Shown: in pieces, positions 13,019 through 24,744 of the stretch
Position numbering within the stretch: the stretch's first letter is position 1
How the letters are laid out: every line of letters starts with the position of its first letter
Program-made: the position numbers and the translations under genes
Notes under the pieces: model-generated
Told to the model about the DNA's origin: nothing
Databases searched by the model: none
Seen by the model: only the letters and a program-made list of their open reading frames with translations
NCBI GenBank assembly: GCA_024362935.1
Contig: JANCRA010000019.1
Span: 836,001-900,000, forward strand
Length of the DNA stretch: 64,000 bases
Origin: Setophaga petechia
Lineage: Eukaryota; Chordata; Aves; Passeriformes; Parulidae
Direction of reading: 5' to 3'

Positions 13019-16000
13019 TTGTTCCTCACTATCAGTAAGGGATTTTCTGATGATGCATTTGAGAGTTCAAAAATATGTCACTGAGGCAAAGGAGGAACCT
13101 GCACCAGCATGAGGTGAAATGGATGGTGAAACAGCACCTGCCTGGACTGCCAGATTTCTTCTCATGCCGTGCCTGCAGTGCAGGCACAACTTCAAAGTCT
13201 GTCAATTTGGCCAAAGCGCAGAGTGGAGAAGGAAACTTGCCACTGGGGTACACATTCAGAATCAATAACAGAACCGCCTCAATCTATTGCAAAGATCTTG
13301 TTAGGGGGCTAAAAGTACGATTAGAACTAGGGACCACCTTTTGTGTGGAGTGTCACAAATGGCTACCAGGCTGTCATTCCCAGGGCCTCACTTTGTGCTC
13401 TGCAGGCTGCTGCGGCACTGGCGCAGCTGTAGCCGCCACCAGCCAACTGCGCTGAGCACTGCGGCTCTCCTCCCTCCTTGCGGCAGGCCACTGCTCTCAG
13501 CATGGGCTCTGTGCACTGACCCGACTCTCACATGGAGACTTGAAAGCAGGTAAAACAAGACCTAAGACTCGTATTAGCAGAAGGAGGCAGCGTGATCCAA
13601 ATGATTGTAATACTTTAACACATGCTGTCGTCCCTAGTCTGAGCAGCAGAGACAAAAAGGCAGACAGTCCTGAACCGAAACGTATGTTCCCTGCTGTATT
13701 AGAGCTGCAGCAGAGATGTGAATGTGTTTGTCTTCAACTTAACAATACCCCAGAGGACAGTTTTGTACTCAACACTACAAAGTATCAGCATAACCAATGC
13801 TTTTCCCCTTTAGCTTTACGGAATTCCTTTAAAGCCTGCTCTGCTTCCCAAATTTCCAGTGTGGCCAGCTGCTCAGAGTCAGCGCCTTGAAAAAATAAGT
13901 CCCAATATCATTGATATTCTGTCCTTTTATTCCTTTTTTCGCAGATTTGAATATACTCAAGGAATAATTTCGCCAGGGAAGCTTAATTAGCTGAGATCAC
14001 AAATTAACTGTTCAGATTAAATTCCTTGTGTATATCTAGCATTGTGATATTTATTTATAGAGTAATTATTATTGAGTTTCTGAGATAAAAGCATTTAGAC
14101 TAAAAGCACTATTATAGTTCAAATGCATATTTATGTATTTCAAACCACAAACTTCCAGCTATGCTGAGAAAATGTTCAAACTCACAGTAGGACTCAAAAC
14201 AAAGGAAATAAATAAAACATTAAGGTTGAATATGCAGCCATGAGTTTCTGAGCTTCTTGCAGCTAAGGATTTCCTCCTTATGAAGTATCTACTGAAGTGT
14301 CTAACAGACAGTGGATATTACTCAACATAATTATTATCTTCTTAATGTAAAATTTTCACATCACGTTTTCTGTGGGTTTGTTTCTTGTATTTCTCACTGA
14401 CTCATACTTTTGAAAAGATTTCTTTCAGGTACTGTGAAGGAGCCCAGGAGTAATTCAAGTTTTTTGATATTTGGGGAGGTTTTGATGCAAAGCCACTTAA
14501 ATACATGTATAGAAAATGCTAAGCAATATTTTTCTTTGATCTATATAAATTATGGCACAAATATCACTGGCCTTTGCTCATAAAATAATACTTGGAATTT
14601 TCTTACTGTACTTTACATTTTCTGAACCTGCTAAACATGCCTTGAGAATGCCCTGTATGTTTTTTCCTGACTCCTACAAAAATATGAAAAGTTTTCATTC
14701 ACATGGATTAGTGTTCTAGAGGTCTTCTCTAGCCTTCTCAAAAATATAAGGACTAAGTATTTGAGAATCTATCTCCCAAAGAATTATAGACAAGTTAGGC
14801 ATGTAGCTATTTTGAGAATCTTGGCCCAATTGACAGTGCTTTTCCAAGATGCTTTTCAATGCCAGCTTTGAATAAAGACTGAGAAGAAGCCGCATTTCAG
14901 TATGAGGAAAGTTCTAAAAGACAAAACACAACTCAGGAAATTCCCAAGAAGTGTAGACTGTGAGATTTTTATTTTTTTTCCCTGGGTGTATAACTCTGCA
15001 CATTCATAGCTGCAGAACCTCCTGAGTTGAGATGGTCTTGAGCTTCAGCAAATGCTTTTGTCTTTCTGATATTTCTTGATCACTTCTTATTTAATCTTCT
15101 CTTTGGACTCAGAACTCCAACTGGGTGACAGAAATCCATATATTAAGTTACATATTTCAGTATACCTAAAAAATGTCATGCCACCGATATTATATTGGAA
15201 AGAAGTAATTTACTTAATAAGCAGTGCAGATAGTCAAGACTGTAATCTTTGCACTAGGTGTCATCCAGTGTCTCAGGCTCCTCTGTGGAAATAACTGGAG
15301 ACCATTAACCCTCTGAATATTTGACTCAAATTTCACCTACATATCCATGCATTTCATCATCTCAAGTGTGAGCCTTGCAAAAGCTGGAAGCCAACTGACT
15401 GCAAATCACATTGATGCTAAAAAGAAAGGAAAATTTAATTCCCTGCCTTCACAGTAAGGTACAAGAAGAAAAAGAAACGAAGTAAAATTTTGGCCACAGC
15501 TGTAGTTTTTTGGGTTTTTTGTTAAAAAAACCCCCTATATCTAGTGTCTACGCGTTCTTTATTCTAGATTTTCAAACTGAGGACACTTGCAGTCAGTGTT
15601 GACACCGTGTCCAAGGAATCTTTAAACCACAGAAAAAGAAGAGGCCAGGCTACAGATAATCCGTTAAAGTCCCTCATATTATTAACCTCGCCTTCATAGA
15701 ATGAAAGACAAGTGCAAGCAATACTGTGCTCCTTGCAAACTCAAATGCTTCCTCCTAAAAGCAGCAGTGACAGGTATGTGAGAGGCAACTCTGAAAAAGC
15801 TAGCAAGACTCAGTTTTGAACGGACCATAGGTAGATTTTAGATTTCTGGAAGCATGAATTCTGACAAAATGTCTTGGCCATGACAGAATTATATTCTAAA
15901 TTTCATTAAATTAATATCTGCTAGTAAACACTTTGGAAGATGCAAGAGTGCACTGGGAATTACTCCCAATGCCTTCACCAAACTTATTTCATGGGAGTCC

Positions 16001-17592
16001 AGAATACCCCATTAGCAAAATCAGGTCAGTAAGCATCAGTTACTCCTGTAAGATATTTCTGACCAGAAACAATTTATGGTGTAGTAGTCATGACTTTAGT
16101 ATCTGACCTTTCAGGCCATGCAGAGGAAAATCAGTGAACAGATTATACCACCAAATAGGAAATCCTGCTGAAAACCTAAAGCAGGAAAAACTTAACACCT
16201 TTTCTCCTCAAAGAACTTGCCCACATGCTGTCTTAAAGAATTTACCTTTTCTTTTGAAAATGGGGATCCTGCAGAGAAATCTCTATGTCATATTGTGAAC
16301 ATGCCAACATGACTGAAAAATCAATGACTTTACAAGACTGCAAAAGGATGAGATATCCTGCATTATTAGCTCAAAGCAGTTTCTAGAACAATAAAACATT
16401 ACACATGATTTGTGGGGAAAATATTTCTAAAATTTCCAAAAAAGAATGTCAGTTTGACCCCAGTCACTCTTTCACTTCAGAAAAGCTTAGCATGATGATA
16501 AACACTCAAATTGAGAACTGCTGCACACAGTGTCTGCCTTAAGCTGTTAATAATCTTGGATTACTTTTCAGATCTTCCTTGCTTTAGCAGCTTCTGTCAA
16601 GATGTAAGTAAAGGAGATCATGTGACATTCCTTCCACCAGTCATGAAGAAGTCACTTGTTCACTGACTAGCTGGCAGGTTTTCAGGGCAAATCTGTTCAG
16701 ACACTGGAATTTGTGCTGGTTGCCTAAGTGACCAGTAATCCACTCAGAGAATGACAAAGTTACTGAGGTGCCAGGGGACAGTGTCTAGGAATGAGAAATA
16801 TTTGACAGTGGAAAAATATGTGTTTTTAGTGATGTTTGGTTCATTTTTCCAAAGAGAGCTGAAATTGCAGAAGGCAGACTGAGATCACTAAAACTCTTTT
16901 GCATGTGGATTAACTTGTAATTCACTTACTCATATGCATGTGGGAATACAGCTTCTCAGACCAACTTCCTTCTGCAATAATGCGGTTTATGCTTCTGCTC
17001 TTGTGTTTCAATAAAAGTCATGAGATTAAAAATTCTCCCTAGTGACTGCCATCCAGAGCTGAAATGTAAGAAAATGGATCATATACGGTACCTAGAAACC
17101 ACAGCAACTGCATTTTTATAAAAGAGTAAGAGATCAATTGTAATGTGACGTGGCTTCTCATGGGATATACTAATCCTGCTCAGAAGAATTAGCTCACTTG
17201 GCTCAATTGCTCCTTCGGGGCTTACAAATAATGCACGTTCAAGTAGTACATATTTGCATGGTATCAAGAACAGTGTCATTCATGCTTTAAGGTGCCCCAT
17301 AATGTAAACTCTAGTTGTGGAGAAAATTCTAATCACATTAACAGAGCCTTATGATAAAGCAGTAAATGTTTTACAGGAGAAGCAGTAAACTTTTTTTTTT
17401 AGTGCTTATACAATTTCTGGTCCTGGACCATAAAAATAAATATGGGCATTGAAGTTAGATAAACAAGTCATGAGATACAGAGCAAAATTCCTGCAGCAAA
17501 TTCCTGCTCATCAAGTTTCTTAGGCTTTGTTCTCTTTGCCCTGACTAACCAGGTAATTCATGATAATTATGCAGGCCTGTATTGTTTTTGCA
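13019..17592. other. Non-coding DNA with a modest CpG-enriched patch
   Basis: No recognised gene. The first 0.9 kb after the CR1 has more CpG dinucleotides than most of the window, clustered at about 13.2-13.7 kb, and carries two open frames of 126 codons (13075-13455) and about 116 codons (13540-13890). Neither peptide contains a domain I recognise, and the second opens with TTG rather than ATG. The remainder to 17.6 kb is AT-rich unique sequence with a short T/A-rich inverted repeat at 15512-15533. Confidence 0.65.
15512..15533. repeat. Small GGGT6 / A7CCC inverted repeat
   Basis: GGGTTTTTT at 15512-15520 faces AAAAAAACCC at 15524-15533 across a three-base spacer. It is a low-complexity palindrome with no associated gene. 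Confidence 0.6.
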
Positions 17593-17960
17593 TGTCCTGG
17601 TTTTGTTACCAGGGGTGGCCACAAAGATGGCTCCTGTGAGAAGCTTCCACCATGTTCAGCAGAGCATGGCACTGAAGATGGCACTGAAGATGGATGGACA
17701 TGCTGCTGGCCAAAGCTGGGTCAATTAGAGGTGGTGGTAACACCTCTGTGATGACATATTTAAGATGAAAACAAAACAAAGTCACGGGATTTTTCTTCTA
17801 GTCAGAGAAGAGGAGGAGGTGAGAACATATGAGGCAAACAACATGCAGAGACCAAGGTCAGTGGAGAAGGAGGGGCAGGAGCTGCTCCAGGCACCAGAAA
17901 TGAGATTCCTCTGCAGGCCATGGTGAGACCATGGTGAGGCAGCTGTGCCCCTGCAGCCAT

Positions 17961-18080
17961 GAGGATCCATGGGGGATGCAGAGATCCACCCACAGCCCGT
18001 GGGGATCCATAGGGGATGCAGAGATCCACCCAGAGCCCATGGGGATCCGTGGGGAATACAGAGATCCTCCCACAGCCCGT
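17961..18080 (+). repeat. 40-bp tandem triplication inside the LTR
   Basis: Three head-to-tail units of exactly 40 bp lie at 17961-18000, 18001-18040 and 18041-18080. Each contains GGATCC and GAGATCC and ends in CAGCCCGT or the variant GAGCCCAT. Because 40 is not a multiple of three, each unit shifts the frame, so stop-poor open frames appear in several phases on both strands here and are not genes. Confidence 0.9.
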
Positions 18081-18256
18081 GGGGGAGGTGCCCATGCAGA
18101 GCAGGTGGATGCCTGGGGCAGGCTGTGATCCAGTGGGAGGCTGGTGGAGAGAGGAGTCCCCTGCTTCCAGGCTGGAGCAGCCTGTCCTTGGAGGACAGCA
18201 TCCCGTGGGAAGAGAGCCATGCCACAGCAGTTTTGGGAGGACTGTCTGCCCGTGGT

Positions 18257-18270
18257 GGGGGGGGGGGGGG
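18257..18270 (+). repeat. Run of 14 G
   Basis: Fourteen consecutive G bases inside the LTR. This is a polymerase-slippage-prone homopolymer, and the true length in the genome may differ from what is shown. Confidence 0.9.
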
Positions 18271-18731
18271 CGAGTCACATTGCAGCAGGCGCAGTATGGC
18301 TGCTGCTTGTGGGAGTGGACCCACACCAGAGAAGTTCACCAAAAACTGTCTGCCATGGGAGGGACCCCATGGCCTCACAGTGGAAGGACTCCTCTCCCAG
18401 AACAGTGGAAGAAAATCCCAGTGATGAACTGACCAAATCCTCCTGCCCTGTCTCTCTGCTGTGTTGGTGGGAAGGAGGGAGAGGCTGGGAGGAAATCAGA
18501 TGTTTTAAGGGCTTATTTTACTTCTCATTATCTTCCTCTGATTCTGTTAGTAATTAATTCACTTTGCAACTTTAAGTTAAACGTGTTTTGCTCTTGAAGT
18601 GTTTTCCCTTAGTCCTTATCTTAATCATGAAGCCTTTAAGTTTTTCCTCTCCCCTTCCCAGCCGTGGCAGGGGAGGGTGAACAAACAACTCTCATGGGTG
18701 CCTGGTGTTGGGCCAGTGTTAAACCACAACA

Positions 18732-21700
18732 AGGTCTTTGCCCTCTCACTTTTAGGGCAGCATCCTACTCATGTCTCAGTGCCTCCACTGCTCCTACTCT
18801 TTGAGCAGTCCCTGCCAGGTGAGAAGTCCCATAATTCCCAATAATGAGAGAAACTAACCTGTGTGAGCAAGAGTGGCAGAGCAGGCCCTGAGAAAAGGGA
18901 AAATATCATTATCTCTCTCTGGCCTGCTGCTGCTCTGACAGCCTAGCTTTACTATGGGAGGCCACACAGGGTTAGAAAAACAGATTGAGGGACACACGCA
19001 CACAGAGTGTATTTCATGAAAGACCGAGAAGAACAAGACAGAGGAGATAATCTTATTCTTTAGGGAAGATAAGACAGGCTTTTTAAAACAATGTAGTGTT
19101 ATCTACTTTAAGTAACGAGTACTAACACACAATTTAACAAGCATTGCTTACTCTAGGAAGCTTAATTACTCTTCAAAATGCATTCAATACAAAATTTCTC
19201 AAGCTGATTGCTTCTGCTTAATGTCAATGCATTACGTCCTAGCCACTTCAGTAGAAACTGCTATGTAGCAGCCAAATTTACTTCTGCTCCATAAGTGACA
19301 TGTCATGAAAAATTATTTAATGAGCTGCTGTATTCTGCATTTGTGTAAATAACTTTCATGTAAACATGCATTACAGATGATCAATGTGGCTTCCCCAGTG
19401 CTGAGAACAGTCAGCAGTTATGACTTCGTGAAGTGCTTCAGGGTGTTGTGGGAAGATGGAGATTTAGAGCAGATTATGCTGCAGTTTCTATTGATTAAAG
19501 CTTGGCTTGCTACAGACCTTCTCTCCCTATCCTTCAAGATGTCCTTTCGTATCTCCTCCTCTCTTCAGTCACTAGTGAGGCTTTGATCCCTCTCCCACCT
19601 CTCATGACAGCACTCTTCCTGTGATTCAGGGGTCTGCAGCATCCAAGTAACTCACACCACAGAGGAGGCATCACCGTGTGTAGGGATGGTCAGAGAAGCA
19701 CAGTAGGGACAATGTAGAATAGGCAAAATCCAGGTAAAGAAATACAGAGAAATATTAAGAAAGATGATTCTAGGAGAGATGGGTGAGGCTGGTTGAACTG
19801 CCAGCAAAATGTCTCAGGTACCAGTCTAGAGCACTGGAGAATGTTTCTGTGAACATCCTAGGGCAGTGGTGGGAAGATTTGTGTGTTACCTGAAGCAGGT
19901 AACAGGGTGTGGCAGGGAGGTGGCACAGAGGAACAGTGGGTACCTGCTACCAAGGGTGGCAAACAGGGGGCAGAAAGCAACATGGGAGAGAGAAGATATT
20001 TCTGATCCCCTTCTGCCCTGCTTTATCACAGTCCAATATATGTTTTGCAATGTTTGCAATTTTTTTGAAGTCTTGTCTCTCATTTCTAGCAGGCCTATTT
20101 CTAGCTGATATGTATGCCGTGTATACTATTATATTTTACACAGTGTATATTTCTATTCTTTTAGGAATGGAAATCCATCCTCAGATTTTACTTTGGCATG
20201 ATATGCAGGAACAGTTTTCCCACATAAGACTTCATCCAGCTTTCACAGTGCATGTACTTTTGATGTTGCTGCTGGTAAAAAAAAAGAAAAAAACAAAACT
20301 AAATTCAATTTATTCATGTCCAGTTAGGTCTTCTAAACACACTTGCTTCTCAATATTTGAAAAACCAAACAATGGGGTTCATCTTCATATTAAATCATCA
20401 AGTCCCAACAGCCATTGCAGAAAATTAGTTGTTCATACTTTTGACCATTGGCACTGTATCATTATGGTTGCCAATGTTATGCATATTGCACCTAATTGTG
20501 TGTACCATCAAGACATTTAAGATTCAGGATTATCAGTACTGTCATGAACTGAGCTGCCCCAGATTATGTTCTGATGACTGTTGAGAGAAAATAGAAGAGT
20601 AAAGAATTTTTGGAAGGCAATGGATTACTTTCAAGGCAGTAGCTGTTGAACACATAGATTTTCACTGCAGACAGACACATTACCAATCTTTAAAAGAAGG
20701 CTTAATTGGCTTTTGAACTATGGTATGACTGCATAAAAAGCCCGTAAAGAGGAATTTACTGCATGAGCAGGAGTGTGCTAAAATGAAAATATTTGGGTTT
20801 TTCAGAGGTTGTTGTAACTGCTTTCAGCTGGGACTCATGGTTTTTGGGCATTAATCAGCAGTGAAAGCAAGCAAGACATAACATGCTACTCCTTTGAGTT
20901 TCCTCAGCTAAATCAAATGAGAAATCTGAGCATGAGACACTTGGAAAATCTTTGCCTGCTCTTGGGGAGAAAAAAAGACCTCACCCAAAATAGTATCTTG
21001 AGTCATGCTACTGTACCACTGATATAAAGAAACAAAATTGAGCCTGTTTATGCCTCAAGTTTGCAGTGAGAGTGCCTCACTAATGGCTATCAAGATGTAT
21101 TCTGAGGTGGCTGTCAAGATGCATTCTGAGGTGTGGGCTTTCAGACCTCTACATCCCCCACTTGTCTCCCTGCAAGAAGTATATTTTAGTCTCTAAATTG
21201 CTAAAAAGCAAATGCATCTGGGAAGCATTAGTATAACAGGCAACATGTAGGTCAGACAAAGCAATGGGCTGCTGGCTTTGGAGTCTGACCTCATCTTAAG
21301 CATCCCTAGAAAGAAGAAAACAGCCCAACAAATTGTCTTTTGCCCAGGGCTCTGCTCCCAAGTTCCAGGTGATGCCCACTCAGAGGGGACTTGCCAAGTG
21401 ATGAAAACCCCCTGTGAGAAGACAGTGGTTAGCAGGCAGTTTACTCCCCAGGTCTGTCATCTGCCCAGCAAAGTTTGCAGTAATTGCAAAATATGTTTCT
21501 GAAAGGGTTTCTTCTATTGTGCTTGTCACAACTCTTGACATGTTAAGTAGGACAAAGACCAGGACAAACATGATGTATACCCTAAAGACAAATAGCTGTC
21601 CGATTTTCCTCCAGCTGGCTACAATCCCAAATTCCCAGCAGATGACACATGCACCACGCATCTTCCAGTATCACAAACCCCAATGAGTCTGTCATTCATG

Positions 21701-23853
21701 CAGCAATTACAATGTTAGCTTAAGCAAAAAGAAGGGATCTAGGACTGTGAGGCATGAACAAATGACAAACTGAAGAAATCTGGAGTTGGATAACATGCCA
21801 AGCACTCAGTTCAGAAATCAAAACAAAATTAATTTCTGTGTCTTCATTACTTGTGACAACAGCCTCGCTTCAGCTCAACTCACTGGCTGGAAACCCGCTG
21901 CTGCCACCCGGTGTCACTCTGCCAGCATCGGCCTGCATTTACTGGGAGCAAGGAGTGGACCTGACCTGCAACGCTGGGAGTCCCAAGATAGGCACTCACA
22001 GGTTCTGGAAGAAGAGAATAGAGGAAATGGCAATGTATGTACATATTTGTGTGTGTACAAATTAATCCCAGATATCTAAGCCATCGTGTTGGCATGACCT
22101 GAAGAAAAATAAAAAAATGTGGGAAACTATAAGAAATAACTCTGGTTGTTCAGTTATTGTCTGTATGAAGCAATCAGTAGATTATTTCATTTGATTTGGA
22201 ATCACATGCAAGCATATTAAATCCCCAGGAAATGAGTGAGGAGCAGGTAACTAGCAATATCATACCTCTTTTCATTTAAATAATCCACTTTCTTTCAAGT
22301 TTAATTTTGTGAATTTTCTTCAGTGGTGCTGCTTTGCTAAGCAAAACCTAATGCATTTGTTACAGCCCAGGGAATGAGCTGCAGGTTGAAAGGTAGATTG
22401 AGAAGAAAAGCATCCATTCATTGTGATTTTCCAGGTGATCAGTAATATTCAGGAGTCTAACTTGCCTTGCACTCCAAATTGATTGTTTTACCCAAGATAA
22501 TTAAAACCTACATTCTCTGAGTGAAGCAGCTGCTTGTGAATGTCAATGTTTTGGCCAGAAGCCTTTTCTCAAGACAATTCACAATGCAGTATTGTTAATA
22601 TGCTGTCCTGTGGGGAGCATGTTGTGATTGAGAGACTTCTGCTCATCAGACCATACTCATTATATTAAGTTTTGCACTGAGTTATTCTTCTGTGACAGGT
22701 AGGGTTTCATTTTGTTCAGAGGAAATTGAGCTAAACATTGTTTTGTATGACATCCTCTTGAGAAGGAGCAATGTAGGAATGTAAAAATAGGGAGGAGAAA
22801 TTTAGCTCTGTAGGGTTACTGGGCTTTTCTTGCATGAAACAATAGACATGTTTGATTGCTAGAACATAAGGCAGGTTCCAGCAGAAACCTTCACCATCCT
22901 TAGGATGCAATGCAGTATGTAGATTGGGAAAAACAATTAAAAACAAATAACAAAATAATTTATGCTATATAAGATACCTCCAATCCCTGGACTTTCCCAA
23001 GCCTGTAATGAAATTTGCCAAAACCACAGCCAAAAAAGTAGAAACTGCTTTGGTGAAATTCCTCCAGCTGGCTAAACTAAACTGTTGCCTTCTAGCTCTT
23101 CCATCAGAGTTGGTGAGTCTGCTTTCCTTGCACTGACCACGGTGACTGGTCCATCCTCTGCAGAGTCAATTCAGGCCACTAGAACGGCAAAAATCCACTC
23201 ACTGCTCTATCTTGTTATGTTTAACTAGATGCACTGGCTCACAGCAGAGCTAGATAAGCCTTGCAGATGGCAGAAATAAAAGAAGGGGAGTAGGAAGATT
23301 GGAGGCAAGGATCAAGTACTCCTGCTACAGAACTCCAGTCATGCAACTCATCCCTATCAGTGCTTTGCTTGCAAACAGCTTTATTAATTGTTAGAATTTT
23401 TGAGACTGCATCTTTAATAAAGAGGTCTTCATTAAGCAGCAACAAGACCTCTATTCTGGGGAGAAAGTTGCAGAAGAGTAGGCTGTCAACACAAACTTAC
23501 ATTTGGCTCTGGAATTGGAGCAGAGATTGACAGCCACACCAAAGAAATGGGGAAATATTCACTAGTGTTGGTGCGATTGCAGGTGATTATCAGCTCTCAC
23601 AGCAGGGAGTGTGTTTAATTTTTCAGGAGATATTTTGACCTTGCCAGTTAAGAAATAAATTAAGGAACATATCTGCTTATGAAAGCTTACATAAGCCTAT
23701 CCACCCTTCCAGCTCCTGTATGGTAACAAGGCATTTCCAGCTGCACATCCTTCTCCTGTCTTGACAGGAAGGAAAGGATAACCAGCCCTTGGTGAACACT
23801 GATTTTATCTTTTTTAAGCTGTTGACTAGTGAATTCAAAGAATCATCTTGAGA
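18732..23853. other. Unique non-coding DNA with one unusually long open frame
   Basis: No recognised exon or transposon. The plus-strand frame 19909-20520 is open for 203 codons, but it starts at GTG; the first ATG is at 20050, leaving 156 codons. The peptide has a hydrophobic middle, then a lysine run encoded by an A-tract, and resembles no family I know. Opposing frames at 21.4-21.7 kb (93 codons reverse, 90 forward) are also unrecognised. A 24-bp tandem duplication lies near 21.1 kb. Confidence 0.65.
21085..21132. repeat. 24-bp tandem duplication, two copies
   Basis: Unit 21085-21108 is repeated at 21109-21132 with two substitutions (GGCTATCAAGATGTATTCTG against GGCTGTCAAGATGCATTCTG at the start of the unit). 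The unit length is a multiple of three, but no supported coding frame covers it. Confidence 0.9.
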
Positions 23854-23912
23854 CACAGAATCACAGAATGTCTCATACTTGACAGACACCTGGACTCATT
23901 TTCTTCTACCTT
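23854..23912 (-). mobile_element. Short CR1 (or CR1-tailed SINE) 3'-end fragment, reverse strand
   Basis: ACAGAATCACAGAATGTCTC followed by a TTGACAGACACCTGGA-like stretch and TTCTACC resembles the reverse complement of a CR1 3' terminus, in which AGAATCACAGAATG is the inverted terminal repeat motif. Only about 60 bases are recognisable, so the parent element cannot be named. Confidence 0.5.
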
Positions 23913-24228
23913 CTTCTCTCAGCGAAGCTAATATGAACCCTGATTTCCTGGGATAGTATTAGGTGAAATGGAGCAAAACAAGCAATAGGCCCTAGGAAAA
24001 GAGATATTGACACAGAAAAATCCCACAGTTTGTAAAGCCAGCATTCAGGTCACCAGAGTGCTGTCTAAGCAACATCTAGATATGGATGGCAAAGAAAACC
24101 CCAGGTTATTCAAGAGCTCACCTAGGTGTCCTACTAGCTTAACAGAGGGGAGAGTTCCAACAGTGATTGAGAAGGAGGGTGGCCTTTCTCCTTCTTTATC
24201 TCACATTGTACCCAACTCTGGCTCCTTT

Positions 24229-24258
24229 ACCCAATCCAATACCCAATCCAATACCCAA
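24229..24258. repeat. 12-bp tandem repeat, about 2.5 copies
   Basis: ACCCAATCCAAT occurs at 24229-24240 and again at 24241-24252, followed by a partial third unit that runs straight into the CR1. The array touches the 5' truncation point of the element, so it may have formed from or at the insertion junction. Confidence 0.85.
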
Positions 24259-24744
24259 CTCAAGTGCTGTGTCCAGTTCTGGGCCCTTCCCTTCAAGAAA
24301 GACAGTGAGGTGCTGGAGCGTGTCCAGAGAAGGGCAGCAGAGCTGGGGAAGGGTCTGGAGCACAAGTCCTATGAGGGATGCCTGAGGGAGCGGGGGCTGT
24401 TTAGCCTGGAGAAAAAGGGGCTCGGGGAGATCTTCTTGCTCTCTACAACTGCCTGGAAGAAGGATGTAGCCAGTTGGGGGCTGGCCTCTTCTCCCAGCCA
24501 ACAAGTGACAGGAAATAGCCTCAGGCTGCACCAGGGAGATTTGGATTAGACATCAGGAGGAATTTCTTCATGGAAAGTATTGTGCAACGCTGGAAACAGG
24601 GAGGTGGTGGAATCACCAAACCAGGAGGTGTTCCAGAAACAGCTGGATGTGACACTTGGTGCTATGGTTTAGTTGACATGATGGTGCTTGGTCAAAGGTT
24701 GGACACAATCTTGGAGGTCTTTCCAACCTTAATGATTCTTTGAT
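24259..24744 (+). mobile_element. CR1 LINE, 5'-truncated second copy
   Basis: From about 24262 the plus strand encodes a readable piece of the CR1 ORF2 C-terminus: KCCVQFWALP, then EVLERVQRRAAELGKGLEHK, then LFSLEKKGL. Close to 24421-24431 one base is missing relative to the usual LRGDLIAL-encoding sequence and the frame is lost, so the following part of the open frame is out-of-phase CR1. Further hallmarks are ATTAGACATCAGGAGGAATT near 24545 and the 3' end GGTCTTTCCAACCTTAATGA leading into TTCTTTGAT at 24744. It is truncated and non-functional. Its 3' UTR differs from that of the 12.3-kb copy, so it is probably a different CR1 subfamily. Confidence 0.93.

Larger units (their letters stand above)
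17593..18731 (+). mobile_element. Solo LTR of an avian endogenous retrovirus (about 1.1 kb)
   Basis: The block opens with TGTCCTGGTTTTG and closes with TTAAACCACAACA, the TG...CA ends usual for avian LTRs, and between them runs the GC-rich alternation of TGCAGCCCATGG-like and GGAGCAGGTGGATG-like phrases that I recognise from a large avian LTR family. A TATA-like CATATTTAAG lies at about 17755-17764 just after the LTR-typical CACCTCTGTGATGA, and an eroded poly(A) region (GTAATTAATTC) lies near 18550, so the LTR reads on the plus strand. No gag, pol or env sequence adjoins it, so it is a solo LTR left by recombination. No convincing target-site duplication was found: TTTGCA precedes it and AGGTCT follows. 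The exact subfamily name is not known to me. Confidence 0.85.

Noticed and set aside
13075..13890. Two consecutive frames of 126 and about 116 codons as exons of a gene
   Set aside because: Frames of this length are expected by chance in 64 kb, the second starts at TTG, and neither peptide shows a known domain. Kept only as a CpG-cluster observation.
17782..18557. Several long overlapping open frames (up to 198 codons on the reverse strand, 151 on the forward)
   Set aside because: They lie entirely inside the GC-rich, stop-poor LTR with its 40-bp triplication, occupy multiple phases on both strands, and encode Pro/Gly/Trp-rich repeats with no viral or cellular domain.
21380..21661. A 93-codon reverse frame with a hydrophobic, membrane-like segment
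   Set aside because: No family resemblance, an equally long frame runs on the opposite strand, and no splice or promoter context supports it.
24007..24549. A 180-codon plus-strand frame as a possible gene
   Set aside because: Residues after about position 85 are CR1 ORF2 C-terminal sequence, then frameshifted CR1; the upstream half is a short tandem repeat and unique DNA.
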